Below, piece after piece: positions 7,967 through 15,636 of a DNA stretch of 26,687 nt. Below the pieces are notes generated by a model. It did no database searches, was not told the DNA's origin, and worked only from the letters and a program-made list of their open reading frames with translations. This DNA comes from Acidimicrobiaceae bacterium (lineage in GTDB: Bacteria; Actinomycetota; Acidimicrobiia; Acidimicrobiales; RAAP-2): NCBI GenBank assembly GCA_003133005.1, contig PKZI01000175.1:490-27176 (forward strand), in the 5' to 3' direction. The first letter of the stretch is position 1. Each line of letters starts with the position of its first letter. A program made the translations under genes and the position numbers.

Positions 7967-8712
7967 GCCAAAGCCTCGAGCACCGTTTGAACGAGATCGC
8001 TGGGCGCCTCGAGTGGGACTTGGTGACCCACTTCTTCGAGGACGCGAAGCGAATGCGGACTCTTGATAAACATTGCCGCCTTAGTTGCGACAGAAACCGG
8101 AACCTCCGTATCCTGCTCGCCCCAGACCATATATATGGGCGCTAGTACTTTCGATAGTTCGGTCTCGTAGCTCTCATTGACCATGGCGACCAGAACGTCG
8201 CGCATAATGCCCGACGAGTTGCGGTAGTCCGACGAACCGTGGCGACGGCGCGCCTTTTCCATCTTTTCGGAACTGACCAAACCCTTGTTATTGAGCGCTC
8301 GCAGAAATTTATAGCGACGACGCGGTTTGGAGGGATTGTCGCGTTTGACCAGTGGCGCCCCAATGAGCACGAGAGATTTCACGAGTTCGGGGTGATTCGC
8401 CGCGATAATCGTCGCAATTGGTCCACCGCGCGAATGACCGACGAGCACCACGGGTTCGTGCGCGATCTCTTTGATGGCTCCAAGGACCATCAGTGCGTAA
8501 CTTCGTGCGCCTCCGGCGACCGTTGGAGGAGGTGAAGAACCGAACCCGGGCAAGTCCAGGGCAACCGAACTGGTCCCCAGCGCCGCGAGACCAATGGCGC
8601 TTGAGGCGAAATCGTAACCTTGGCGCCCCCAGCCGTGCAGCCAGACGACCCGAAATGGCTCCTCACCGAAGGTTTCACCGAAGAGAGTTCCGTCATCGAA
8701 GGCACGCAGCAT
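7963..8712 (-). CDS. Alpha/beta hydrolase
   Basis: This 249-residue protein has a full alpha/beta-hydrolase fold. The oxyanion motif is HGWG (26-29), the nucleophile elbow GHSRGG has Ser94, the acid is Asp201 in GEQDTEVP, and the base is His230 in GHQVP. There is a short helical cap rich in Arg/Lys at about 125-165. No signal peptide is present, so it acts in the cytoplasm. The substrate is unknown. As first gene of an operon with a MurF-like ligase and Ddl it may act on a cell-wall precursor, but that is inference from context. The ATG at 8712 is 7 nt from a TAACCT box, which suggests near-leaderless translation. Confidence 0.85.
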   Translation of the reverse strand: MLRAFDDGTLFGETFGEEPFRVVWLHGWGRQGYDFASSAIGLAALGTSSVALDLPGFGSSPPPTVAGGARSYALMVLGAIKEIAHEPVVLVGHSRGGPIATIIAANHPELVKSLVLIGAPLVKRDNPSKPRRRYKFLRALNNKGLVSSEKMEKARRRHGSSDYRNSSGIMRDVLVAMVNESYETELSKVLAPIYMVWGEQDTEVPVSVATKAAMFIKSPHSLRVLEEVGHQVPLEAPSDLVQTVLEALA

Positions 8713-8719
8713 GCCCTTC

Positions 8720-8725
8720 AGGTTA
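8720..8725 (-). promoter_or_regulatory. -10 box for the hydrolase-MurF-Ddl operon
   Basis: TAACCT on the minus strand ends 7 nt before the ATG at 8712. No clear -35 box is seen. The 72-nt gap also carries the divergent helicase promoter. Confidence 0.45.
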
Positions 8726-8745
8726 CTGAAGTGACCATCTCAACT

Positions 8746-8774
8746 TTGGTCACGTCACTTCCTACAGGTAGCGT
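8746..8774 (+). promoter_or_regulatory. Possible promoter of the helicase gene
   Basis: TTGGTC (8746-8751) and TAGCGT (8769-8774) are separated by 17 nt. Transcription would start about 4 nt before the ATG at 8785. Matches to consensus are modest. Confidence 0.35.
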
Positions 8775-8784
8775 CAGAGTAATT

Positions 8785-10407
8785 ATGGAGGACCCAGAAG
8801 CCTTTTCGGACCAACAATTGGTGGGCTTGACGCCCGAACAGCGCGAGGCGGTGATGTCACCGTGCCCTCGTCTATTGGTACGAGCCACCGCTGGTTCGGG
8901 GAAAACACACGTCCTCACGCTTCGAATCCAGCGCCGCGTGGCACAGAAGGAGATTGACGCCGACCAGGTGCTCGCGATGACCTTCACGCGAAAAGCGGGC
9001 GATGAACTCAAACGACGCTTGTTTCGCGCCGAGATTCGCGACGTGCGCGCCGGAACGTTTCACCGCGCCGCGCTCACGCTCGTCAATCAGTACCGCGAGG
9101 ACCACCACCTGCGCGCGTTAGTCCTCGAACCCAATCGTCGAAAGCTCGTGACCGCACTAAGCGTTCAGATGCGCGAGTCGGGTGAACTTCACCTCGAGGA
9201 GTGGCAAATACCGCGGTTAGAACAAGAAATAGGGTGGGCGCTCAGTCAAGGGTTCAACGGAGCGCTCTACGCGAAGAACGCGAGGAAGTTTCGACGCGAC
9301 GCACCACTGGCGCCGGCGCAATTCGCGGACGTCCTCGACCGTTACGTGGGCCTGTGCCACAGTCGTGGCGTCCTCGATTTCGATTTGCTCCTAAGCGAAG
9401 CCATTACCTTGTTGCGTGACGAACCGAGCGTCCAAGCATCGTTTCGCCACCACAACCGTTCGCTGTACGTTGATGAAGCCCAGGACATGAACCCCTTGCA
9501 GTTCTCGCTGCTTCGCCAGATGGCGGGTGACGAGCCCGACTTATTTTGCGTGGGCGACCCGAATCAATCGATCTACGGCTTCAATGGTGCGAACCCCCAA
9601 CTCATGACCGAAATCGTTCGTACCTGGCCCGACACCGTGGTCCTCGACCTCACGCGCAATCACCGCTCGACTGCCAACATCATCGCGGTCGCCAATACAT
9701 TGCTCGAAGACGGCGCGCAAGGCATAACCCCCGCCAAGCACGACGGCGACGTGCCCATGGTCCGCTCGTACGACACCGACGAACAAGAGGCCGAGCACGT
9801 CGCCGCGTGGCTCGGTGCAAAGCATCAACCCGGCAGCCCGTGGCGATCAATGGCGGTGCTCGCGCGCACGAACGCGCAACTTGAACTCGTCGCGGGCTAC
9901 CTTGACGCGCACGACATCCCCAACGAACGTCGGGGTCCCGAGCACTCGCCCGCGTCGGACTTGTTCATCTCGCCCGTCGTCTCGTCGCGGCGCCCCGAAG
10001 ATGAGCAACGCGACGCTGTTGCACTCTCGACGATCCATCGCGCGAAGGGACTTGAGTTCCAGCACGTGGCCGCGATTGGCTGGGCCGAAGGACAATTGCC
10101 CAACTACAACGCGACCACGACACAAGAAATTGCTGAGGAACAACGCTTGGCCTACGTGGCCCTTAGTCGCGCTGAGGACTCGCTTTTCATCACGTGGAGC
10201 CGAGGACGAAATGATCCTCGTTATCCTGACCGTTCACCGTCGCGGTTCCTTCAAACTATCGAAAAAGTCATTGGCGACATCGAGCTTCGAAATAAGCCAC
10301 TCACCGGCGACGCGCGGAAGGCTCGCCTCGCCGCAATCAGGCGGGAACTCGAACTGGCCCAACCGGAACTAACGTTGCCTGCTAGTGGAAAACTTGAACC
10401 TTCGTAA
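8785..10407 (+). CDS. Compact UvrD/Rep-family DNA helicase without a 2B subdomain
   Basis: This 540-residue superfamily 1A helicase carries all core motifs: Q-motif region LTPEQREAV (15-23), Walker A TAGSGKT (35-41), motif Ia TFTRKA (66-71), Walker B YVDEAQD (228-234), motif III GDPNQSIYGFNGA (258-269), motif IV LTRNHRS (289-295), motif V STIHRAKGLEF (415-425) and motif VI EEQRLAYVALSRAE (451-464). Only about 120 residues separate motifs IV and V, against roughly 270 in E. coli UvrD, so the regulatory 2B subdomain is essentially absent. No HRDC or C-terminal Zn domain is present. The role is presumably DNA repair or ssDNA translocation. I chose the ATG at 8785; the frame is open further upstream, but that part lies over the divergent hydrolase promoter and gene. 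The 3' end overlaps the next gene by 23 nt. Confidence 0.88.
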   Translation: MEDPEAFSDQQLVGLTPEQREAVMSPCPRLLVRATAGSGKTHVLTLRIQRRVAQKEIDADQVLAMTFTRKAGDELKRRLFRAEIRDVRAGTFHRAALTLVNQYREDHHLRALVLEPNRRKLVTALSVQMRESGELHLEEWQIPRLEQEIGWALSQGFNGALYAKNARKFRRDAPLAPAQFADVLDRYVGLCHSRGVLDFDLLLSEAITLLRDEPSVQASFRHHNRSLYVDEAQDMNPLQFSLLRQMAGDEPDLFCVGDPNQSIYGFNGANPQLMTEIVRTWPDTVVLDLTRNHRSTANIIAVANTLLEDGAQGITPAKHDGDVPMVRSYDTDEQEAEHVAAWLGAKHQPGSPWRSMAVLARTNAQLELVAGYLDAHDIPNERRGPEHSPASDLFISPVVSSRRPEDEQRDAVALSTIHRAKGLEFQHVAAIGWAEGQLPNYNATTTQEIAEEQRLAYVALSRAEDSLFITWSRGRNDPRYPDRSPSRFLQTIEKVIGDIELRNKPLTGDARKARLAAIRRELELAQPELTLPASGKLEPS

Positions 10408-11776
10408 CGACATTCTGGCCATCGTCGAACCTGACGCGGTCACTTTCAGCAACCACCATCCCGACGATCTCCACGACGAATCGCTGCACGCAGCCCACGT
10501 CGAACCCTTCGCGGTCATACGGCCTAGCACGACCCAACAAGTGAGTGAACTCGCCAAACTCGCGAGTCGTCATAACGTTCCCATCACGCCGCGCGGCTCG
10601 GGTACCGGGCTTTCAGGGGCCGCGACGCCCGTGCCGGGTGGTCTCGTTCTCAGTTTCTCGCGGATGAACCAACTCCTCGAACTGGACGTCAACGATCACG
10701 TCGTCGTCGTCCAGCCCGGCATCACCCTTCGTGAGCTCAACGAGCAATTGGCCGCAAGTGGGCTGCGCTACCCCGTCTACCCTGGCGAACTCTCCGGATC
10801 ACTTGGCGGCAACGTCAACACCAACGCGGGAGGAATGAGGGCCGTTCGTCACGGCGTGACCCGCCAGCACGTCCTCGGGCTCGAATTGGTACTCATCGAC
10901 GGGACGATTCTAAAGACGGGCGCTCGCGTCATGAAGTCCTCGTCTGGCTACGACCTCACGCAATTAGTGGTCGGGAGTGAGGGCACGCTGGCCCTCGTGA
11001 CCGAGGTGACGTTGCGCCTCTCGCCGCAACTGGCCCACGCCGCCACCGTGCTGGTGCCGTTTCGTGACCTCGACAACGTGACGAACGTGGTTCCCACCAT
11101 CGTGGCATCAGGTATCGCGCCGTCGATTCTTGAGTACGTTGATGTCGTCACGATGAACGGCATCGCGAACGCGTCGTCGCTCGAACTCGGCGTTGATCCA
11201 GCGATCAGTGCGCAAACCGCGGCGTACTTGATCGTCGTGCTCGAGACGCGAACGAATGAGCAACTGGACGCTGACCTCGAGTTACTCGCCGAGATCGTCG
11301 ATAAAGCACAAGCTCTCGATGTCTACGTCTTGTCCCCACACGCGGGATTGCGACTGATCGAAGCGCGCGAGCGCAGTTTTTGGGTCGGCAAGGCGGCTGG
11401 CGCCAACGAGATTCTCGACATCGTGGTGCCACGTTCGAGGGTCACGACGTTCATGAGCGAAGCTCACGTGCTCGCCGAGCGACACGGCGCCTTCATCACG
11501 GGCTGCGGGCACGTGGGCGACGGCAACATCCACATCGGGGTCTACCTCGACGATGATCAAGAACGTGAGAAGTTTCTCTTCGAACTCTTCTCACTCGGCT
11601 TAGACCTCGGGGGTCTGATATCCGGCGAGCACGGCATTGGCCGTGACAAGCAGGCGCCCTATCTCGCGCTCACCGATCCAGCGTTGTTGACGTTGCAGAA
11701 GAAGATTAAAGAAGTCTTTGATCCACGGCAACTGCTCAATCCCTATCGTTTGCTCGACGACCGACCTTTGCCGTGA
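10385..11776 (+). CDS. FAD-linked 2-hydroxyacid oxidase/dehydrogenase (GlcD-like)
   Basis: This 463-residue protein of the VAO/PCMH flavoprotein family resembles glycolate oxidase subunit GlcD and D-lactate dehydrogenases. The N-terminal FAD domain shows PRGSGTGLSGAA (69-80), PGELSGSLGGNVNTNAGG (133-150) and GSEGTLALVTE (198-207). The C-terminal substrate domain has the metal/substrate His motifs GHVGDGNIHIG (375-385) and GEHGIG (414-419). It would oxidise a D-2-hydroxy acid to the 2-oxo acid, passing electrons to an unseen acceptor; no Fe-S GlcF partner lies nearby. The GTG at 10385 lies inside the helicase 3' end. A TTG at 10394 is the alternative. Its stop overlaps the next gene's start as GTGA, so the two enzymes are coupled. 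Confidence 0.85.
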   Translation: MENLNLRNDILAIVEPDAVTFSNHHPDDLHDESLHAAHVEPFAVIRPSTTQQVSELAKLASRHNVPITPRGSGTGLSGAATPVPGGLVLSFSRMNQLLELDVNDHVVVVQPGITLRELNEQLAASGLRYPVYPGELSGSLGGNVNTNAGGMRAVRHGVTRQHVLGLELVLIDGTILKTGARVMKSSSGYDLTQLVVGSEGTLALVTEVTLRLSPQLAHAATVLVPFRDLDNVTNVVPTIVASGIAPSILEYVDVVTMNGIANASSLELGVDPAISAQTAAYLIVVLETRTNEQLDADLELLAEIVDKAQALDVYVLSPHAGLRLIEARERSFWVGKAAGANEILDIVVPRSRVTTFMSEAHVLAERHGAFITGCGHVGDGNIHIGVYLDDDQEREKFLFELFSLGLDLGGLISGEHGIGRDKQAPYLALTDPALLTLQKKIKEVFDPRQLLNPYRLLDDRPLP

Positions 11777-13326
11777 ACGGCGCACAGGCCCTCCTCGCGA
11801 CGCTGAGCGCGAACGACATTTCGACGTGTTTCGCGAATCCCGGCACCTCCGAGATGCACTTCGTCGCGAGCCTCGACGATGCGCCCGAAATGAACGCCAT
11901 ACTTTGCCTCTTCGAGGGCGTCGCGACGGGCGCCGCCGATGGCTACGCCCGTGTCTCGTCAAAGCCGGCGTCGACCTTGTTGCACCTAGGTCCCGGGCTC
12001 GCCAACGGCTGGGCGAATCTTCACAACGCCCGTCGGGCACACTCGCCCGTGCTCAACATCGTGGGCGACCATGCCACGTACCACTCCCAATACGACGCTC
12101 CACTTCAGAGCGACATTGGTTCAATCGCCAAGGCACTTGACGGTTGGCAGCACCGCACACTCAAACCCAATGACATCGCCAATGACGCCGCGCAGGCGAT
12201 CGCCGCCGCCTACGGACCACCGGGTCAGATCGCGACGCTCATCCTGCCCGCGGACGTGTCCTGGTCCGACGTTGACGCACCGGTGGCGTGGCCCATCGCA
12301 TCACGTGCCAAGGCGCGCGAGGTGCGCGAAAGCGACCTCGCGGACGCAGTGCGCGCCCTGCGCGCGAAGCGGACCGCGCTTTTTCTTGGCGGCAGCGCCC
12401 TGCGTGAAGATCAACTCAACCTCGCCGAACGCGTCGCGAACGCCACGGGTGCGCGGCTCCTCATGGAGACGTTTCCCGCAATACTCGATCGAGGCGTCGA
12501 CCGAGCAAATCCGGAACGGCTGATTTACTTAAGCGAGTTCGCCATCGACCAGTTAAAGGACATTGAAGTCCTTGTTCTCGTCGGTGCGAGCGAGCCCGTC
12601 GGGTTTTTTGCCTACCCCGACGTGGAGAGTCGGCTGCTCGCGCCCGGGGTGAACGTGATTGCGCTCGCGTCGCCCGGCGTCGACACCCGGTCGGCGCTCG
12701 AGGCGCTCGTCAGCGAAGTAGCCGCACCCGCGACGACGGCGCGCAAGGGCGAGCGGACACCCGCCCCCTCGGGCCCACTTACTACTCAAAGCTTCGCGGC
12801 CGCCGTGGGTGCCACGATGTTCGAGGGTCTGATCGTCGCAGATGAATCCAACACGAGTGGGGTCCACCTTTTTGGCGCGACACAATTCGCGCCGCACCAC
12901 CAGTGGATGACGCTCACCGGGGGTTCGATTGGTTATGGACTTCCCGTCGCACTGGGTGCTGCGGTGGCGAGCGGTGAACGCGTTCTCTGCCTCGAATCCG
13001 ACGGATCGATGATGTACACCTTGCAGGCCCTGTGGACCATGGCTCGCGAATCACTCGACGTGACCATCGTCGGATTGAGTAATCGCAGTTACGCAATTCT
13101 CAACCTCGAGCGCCAACGAGTGGGGGCAGCGCGCGAAGGCGCAGCGAGCGAACGAATGCTCGAACTCGACAATCCTTCACTCGATCTCTGTGCCCTCGCG
13201 CGCGGACTTGGCGTGCCCGCGGTTCGCGTTGAAAGTGCCGACGAATTGGTCACAGCGCTTCGACGTTCCTACATGACACCGGGTCCGGCGTTCATTGAAG
13301 CGGTCCTGCCCAAGGGACTCAGCTAG
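11773..13326 (+). CDS. ThDP-dependent decarboxylase/acetolactate-synthase-like enzyme
   Basis: This 517-residue thiamine-diphosphate enzyme has the Pyr domain first (NPGTSE 22-27, cofactor-activating Glu48 in LFEGVATGAADGYAR), a middle domain (about 185-315), and a PP domain with the GG-x-IGYGLP stretch (383-391) and the metal site SDGS (409-412) through Asn437. It is closest by eye to the benzoylformate decarboxylase/MdlC and 'acetolactate synthase large subunit-like' group, and shorter than true IlvB (about 570+). No IlvN regulatory subunit is near, so valine synthesis is unlikely. Coupling through GTGA to a 2-hydroxyacid oxidase suggests sequential oxidation and decarboxylation of a 2-hydroxy acid, like the mandelate pathway. 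The actual substrate is unknown. Its stop shares CTAG with the convergent xth gene. Confidence 0.83.
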   Translation: MNGAQALLATLSANDISTCFANPGTSEMHFVASLDDAPEMNAILCLFEGVATGAADGYARVSSKPASTLLHLGPGLANGWANLHNARRAHSPVLNIVGDHATYHSQYDAPLQSDIGSIAKALDGWQHRTLKPNDIANDAAQAIAAAYGPPGQIATLILPADVSWSDVDAPVAWPIASRAKAREVRESDLADAVRALRAKRTALFLGGSALREDQLNLAERVANATGARLLMETFPAILDRGVDRANPERLIYLSEFAIDQLKDIEVLVLVGASEPVGFFAYPDVESRLLAPGVNVIALASPGVDTRSALEALVSEVAAPATTARKGERTPAPSGPLTTQSFAAAVGATMFEGLIVADESNTSGVHLFGATQFAPHHQWMTLTGGSIGYGLPVALGAAVASGERVLCLESDGSMMYTLQALWTMARESLDVTIVGLSNRSYAILNLERQRVGAAREGAASERMLELDNPSLDLCALARGLGVPAVRVESADELVTALRRSYMTPGPAFIEAVLPKGLS

Positions 13327-14084
13327 AGATTGAACTCGCCGATCACCGGAGCGTGGTCCGAGGGCTTCTCGCCTTTGCGCGCATCGCGGTCCACGTAACT
13401 CGCGGTCGCTTTTTCGAAGAGACCCTCGCTCACGTAGAGCAAGTCAATGCGAAGCCCCCACCCACGGTGAAAGGATCCACTTCGGTAGTCCCACCACGAA
13501 AAGCAGGGTTCGTTCGGGTTGAGACGACGAGTGAGATCAACGAGTCCCGTTGCCTCAATGGCGCGTATCGCCGCACGTTCGGGTTCGCTGACGTGGGTCG
13601 ATCCTTCGAACACACTGGGGTCATAACAATCAAAGTCCGTGGGCGCGACGTTGAAGTCACCACCTACGACAATGGGTTGTGACTGGTCACGCTGCTCGAG
13701 GAGTCGAGTGAGCGAGGCCAACCACGCGAGTTTGTAGACGTAGTGGGGGTCGTCCAGTGCGCGACCATTCGGCACGTAACACGAGTACACGCGGATACCC
13801 GCGCATGTGGCCCCGATGAAACGCGCTTCGGGGTCGTCGTCGCCGAAGCCCCGCGTCACGTCCTCGAGACCAACTTTGGACAAGATCGCGACACCGTTCC
13901 ATTGACCCTGGCCGTAGTGTGCGGACTCGTAACCCAACGCCGCGAGGGCCGCGAAGGGAAACGTCGCGTCACTCTGCTTGGTCTCTTGGACGAGCAGAAT
14001 GTCGGGCGCGTGCTCGACCAACCACGCTTCCACTCGCGCGTAGCGTGCGTTGAGCGAGTTGACGTTCCAGGTTGCGAGTTTCAC
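13323..14084 (-). CDS. xth: Exodeoxyribonuclease III (AP endonuclease)
   Basis: This 253-residue EEP-fold nuclease removes 3' blocks and cleaves abasic sites in base-excision repair. Catalytic motifs are WNVNS (6-10), Glu34 in VQETK, the Tyr/Asn segment YVPNG (103-107), GGDFNVAP with Asp143 and Asn145, RIDLLYVS with Asp214, and SDHAP with Asp243/His244. Length and motif order fit XthA. The start is the GTG at 14084, overlapping the FabZ-like stop by 4 nt (GTGA), so it is the last gene of the kgd operon. Its stop is the palindrome CTAG shared with the convergent ThDP gene, leaving no room for a terminator. Confidence 0.93.
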   Translation of the reverse strand: MKLATWNVNSLNARYARVEAWLVEHAPDILLVQETKQSDATFPFAALAALGYESAHYGQGQWNGVAILSKVGLEDVTRGFGDDDPEARFIGATCAGIRVYSCYVPNGRALDDPHYVYKLAWLASLTRLLEQRDQSQPIVVGGDFNVAPTDFDCYDPSVFEGSTHVSEPERAAIRAIEATGLVDLTRRLNPNEPCFSWWDYRSGSFHRGWGLRIDLLYVSEGLFEKATASYVDRDARKGEKPSDHAPVIGEFNL

Positions 14085-14515
14085 GTCGCGTCGACGATGA
14101 CGAACAACAGACTGGTCTCGGCGGCGACTTGTCCGTCAACCGTGGCACGACCGTGACCCTTGCCACCGCGCGCCGAGAGTTTGGTCATCTCGCACTCGAG
14201 GAGCACGGTGTCCCCGGGCACGACCTGACGACGGAATCGTGCGGACTCCACGCCACCAAAAAGTGGCAAGCGACCGGTGTACGCGGCGTCCGACAGCACC
14301 GCGACCGCGCCGCACTGTGCGATGGACTCGAGTAACAGCACGCCCGGCGTAGTGGGTCGACCTGGGAAGTGGCCAGGGAAAAACCATTCATCGCCCGTCA
14401 GAGTCCACGTCGCACTCGCGCGAACACCCGGCTCGATGCTCACCATTGCGTCAAGGAACAAGAAGGGCGCGCGGTGCGGTAACCAGTCGGTCGGATTGAG
14501 CGACAGTTCACTCAC
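14081..14515 (-). CDS. fabZ: (3R)-hydroxyacyl-ACP dehydratase, FabZ-like
   Basis: Starting at the GTG at 14515 the product is 144 residues, the usual FabZ length. The open frame extends to 14650, but that part overlaps the S1 domain of the upstream gene and is an artefact. Hot-dog fold motifs are LPHRAPFLFLD (12-22), the catalytic GHFPGRP with His49, and PGVLLLESIAQ with Glu63. It dehydrates beta-hydroxyacyl-ACP in type II fatty acid synthesis. FabZ is not universal in actinobacteria, many of which use a type I synthase, so its role in this host is worth noting. Both ends overlap neighbours by 4 nt (GTGA), placing it firmly inside the kgd-RNase-fabZ-xth operon. Confidence 0.88.
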   Translation of the reverse strand: MSELSLNPTDWLPHRAPFLFLDAMVSIEPGVRASATWTLTGDEWFFPGHFPGRPTTPGVLLLESIAQCGAVAVLSDAAYTGRLPLFGGVESARFRRQVVPGDTVLLECEMTKLSARGGKGHGRATVDGQVAAETSLLFVIVDAT

Positions 14516-15636
14516 GCGAGCGCCAATTCCGCGATGCGACGTTCGCTGTCGACCGTCACCAGTCGAAATGTTCGGTGATCGCCTCGCTTTAGGACGTCGC
14601 GAGCCCTCGCCGGTGCCGGGCTTCCCAAGAGTGTCGTGGGCGCGTAACACTCGACGTGTTTGGCGCCACGCAGTTTCACTTCAATGACCGCGCCATGGCT
14701 GGTGAAGGCGGTCACTTCACCCTCCAGCTTGGCGCCGATCTTGTACGAGTTTCGAAACGAGGTGAAGTCAGATTCGGGGTTGACGGGATGACGACCTCGT
14801 CGCAAGGCGACCGCAGGTTCAGTGGCGGGTTTCTTGACCTGACTCGGTGCCTCCTTCTCGACTTTTTTCGTCGGTGTCGGCGGCTTCACGACCTTCTTCG
14901 CCGCCTTGACGGGGGGCGCCTTCTTCGCAGTTTTTTTGGCCGGAACCTCGACGTGTTTCGGTGGCGATTTGACGAGCGGCTCGATGTGCTTCGCTGGGGA
15001 CTTGATTGGTGGTTCGGCGGGCTTTGTCGGCGATTCGACGACCTTCGCGACTTTCTTCGTGGCCTTGACGGGGGCCTTCGCGACTTTGGCCAACTTCTTA
15101 GGAACTTTTGTCGCCTTCACCGGGGTCAATGTCGTGCCAATCGTGGGCGCCACGCCGTCGGGCAGCGTGACCGACAATTTCTTTACGACGCGCGCCTTGG
15201 CGCCGCGTACAGGGATCCGCGGGGTAAAGACCCAACCCACGCCCTTTACCGGTTTGCCACCAATGAGACGGTTGGGATCGAACAGCCACGGATACTCCTC
15301 GTGGAACTCCTGGAACGAATCGTTACTCAACACCACCGCGTTAATGCGATGAGCGATCTTCAAAATGAAGGCGTCGCCTCGACCAATGGCACCCGCGGGC
15401 GGCGTCACGATCTCTCCCGCGAGTTCGGCTTCCTTAAAACGAGCCCGCTCACTCGCGGCAACGCGATGCTCAAAACTCGCGTCCGCCACCACAATGACGT
15501 CAGCACCGGCGTTCTCTTCCACGAACGCACGCACCGCTTCATCCAACTGCACCAAGCTCGGCACGGTGCGACCTTCGGTCGCCAAATTCGAGCCGTCAAC
15601 GACGACGCGAAGTCGTCCCGTCTTGGTGGGGCTCAC
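14512..15636 (-). CDS. Putative RNase: Zc3h12a/NYN-type domain, H1-like basic linker, S1 domain
   Basis: This 374-residue, three-part protein starts at GTG 15636. Residues 1-145 form a Zc3h12a-like/NYN nuclease of the PIN superfamily, with acidic residues at VVDGSNLA (Asp14), VADASF (Asp51 region), GRGDAF (about Asp88) and LSNDSF (Asp106), and the RLIGGKPVKGVGWVFTPR segment. Residues 150-282 are a Lys/Ala/Pro-rich repeat tail of PAKK/KKVAK type, like histone H1. Residues 298-374 form an S1 RNA-binding domain (GAKLEGEVTAFTSHGAVIEV). A role in RNA cleavage is inferred from the nuclease and S1 domains. It is coupled by GTGA overlaps to kgd before and fabZ after it. I do not know a characterised bacterial homologue. 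Confidence 0.82.
   Translation of the reverse strand: MSPTKTGRLRVVVDGSNLATEGRTVPSLVQLDEAVRAFVEENAGADVIVVADASFEHRVAASERARFKEAELAGEIVTPPAGAIGRGDAFILKIAHRINAVVLSNDSFQEFHEEYPWLFDPNRLIGGKPVKGVGWVFTPRIPVRGAKARVVKKLSVTLPDGVAPTIGTTLTPVKATKVPKKLAKVAKAPVKATKKVAKVVESPTKPAEPPIKSPAKHIEPLVKSPPKHVEVPAKKTAKKAPPVKAAKKVVKPPTPTKKVEKEAPSQVKKPATEPAVALRRGRHPVNPESDFTSFRNSYKIGAKLEGEVTAFTSHGAVIEVKLRGAKHVECYAPTTLLGSPAPARARDVLKRGDHRTFRLVTVDSERRIAELALA

Noticed and set aside
5256..8712. A VanHAX-like glycopeptide resistance cassette
   Set aside because: The Ddl omega-loop has Tyr as in D-Ala-D-Ala ligases, and no VanH-like dehydrogenase or VanX-like dipeptidase is present.
8620..8784. N-terminal extension of the helicase frame
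   Set aside because: It runs over the start of the divergent hydrolase gene and both promoters. The helicase family begins near the LTPEQREAV motif, a short way after ATG 8785.
11773..13326. Branched-chain amino acid biosynthesis (ilvB)
   Set aside because: The protein is shorter than IlvB, no ilvN or ilvC is nearby, and the neighbouring oxidase points to catabolism.
14516..14650. 45-residue N-terminal extension of the FabZ-like frame
   Set aside because: It overlaps the S1 domain of the upstream gene. Starting at GTG 14515 gives the normal family length and a GTGA overlap.
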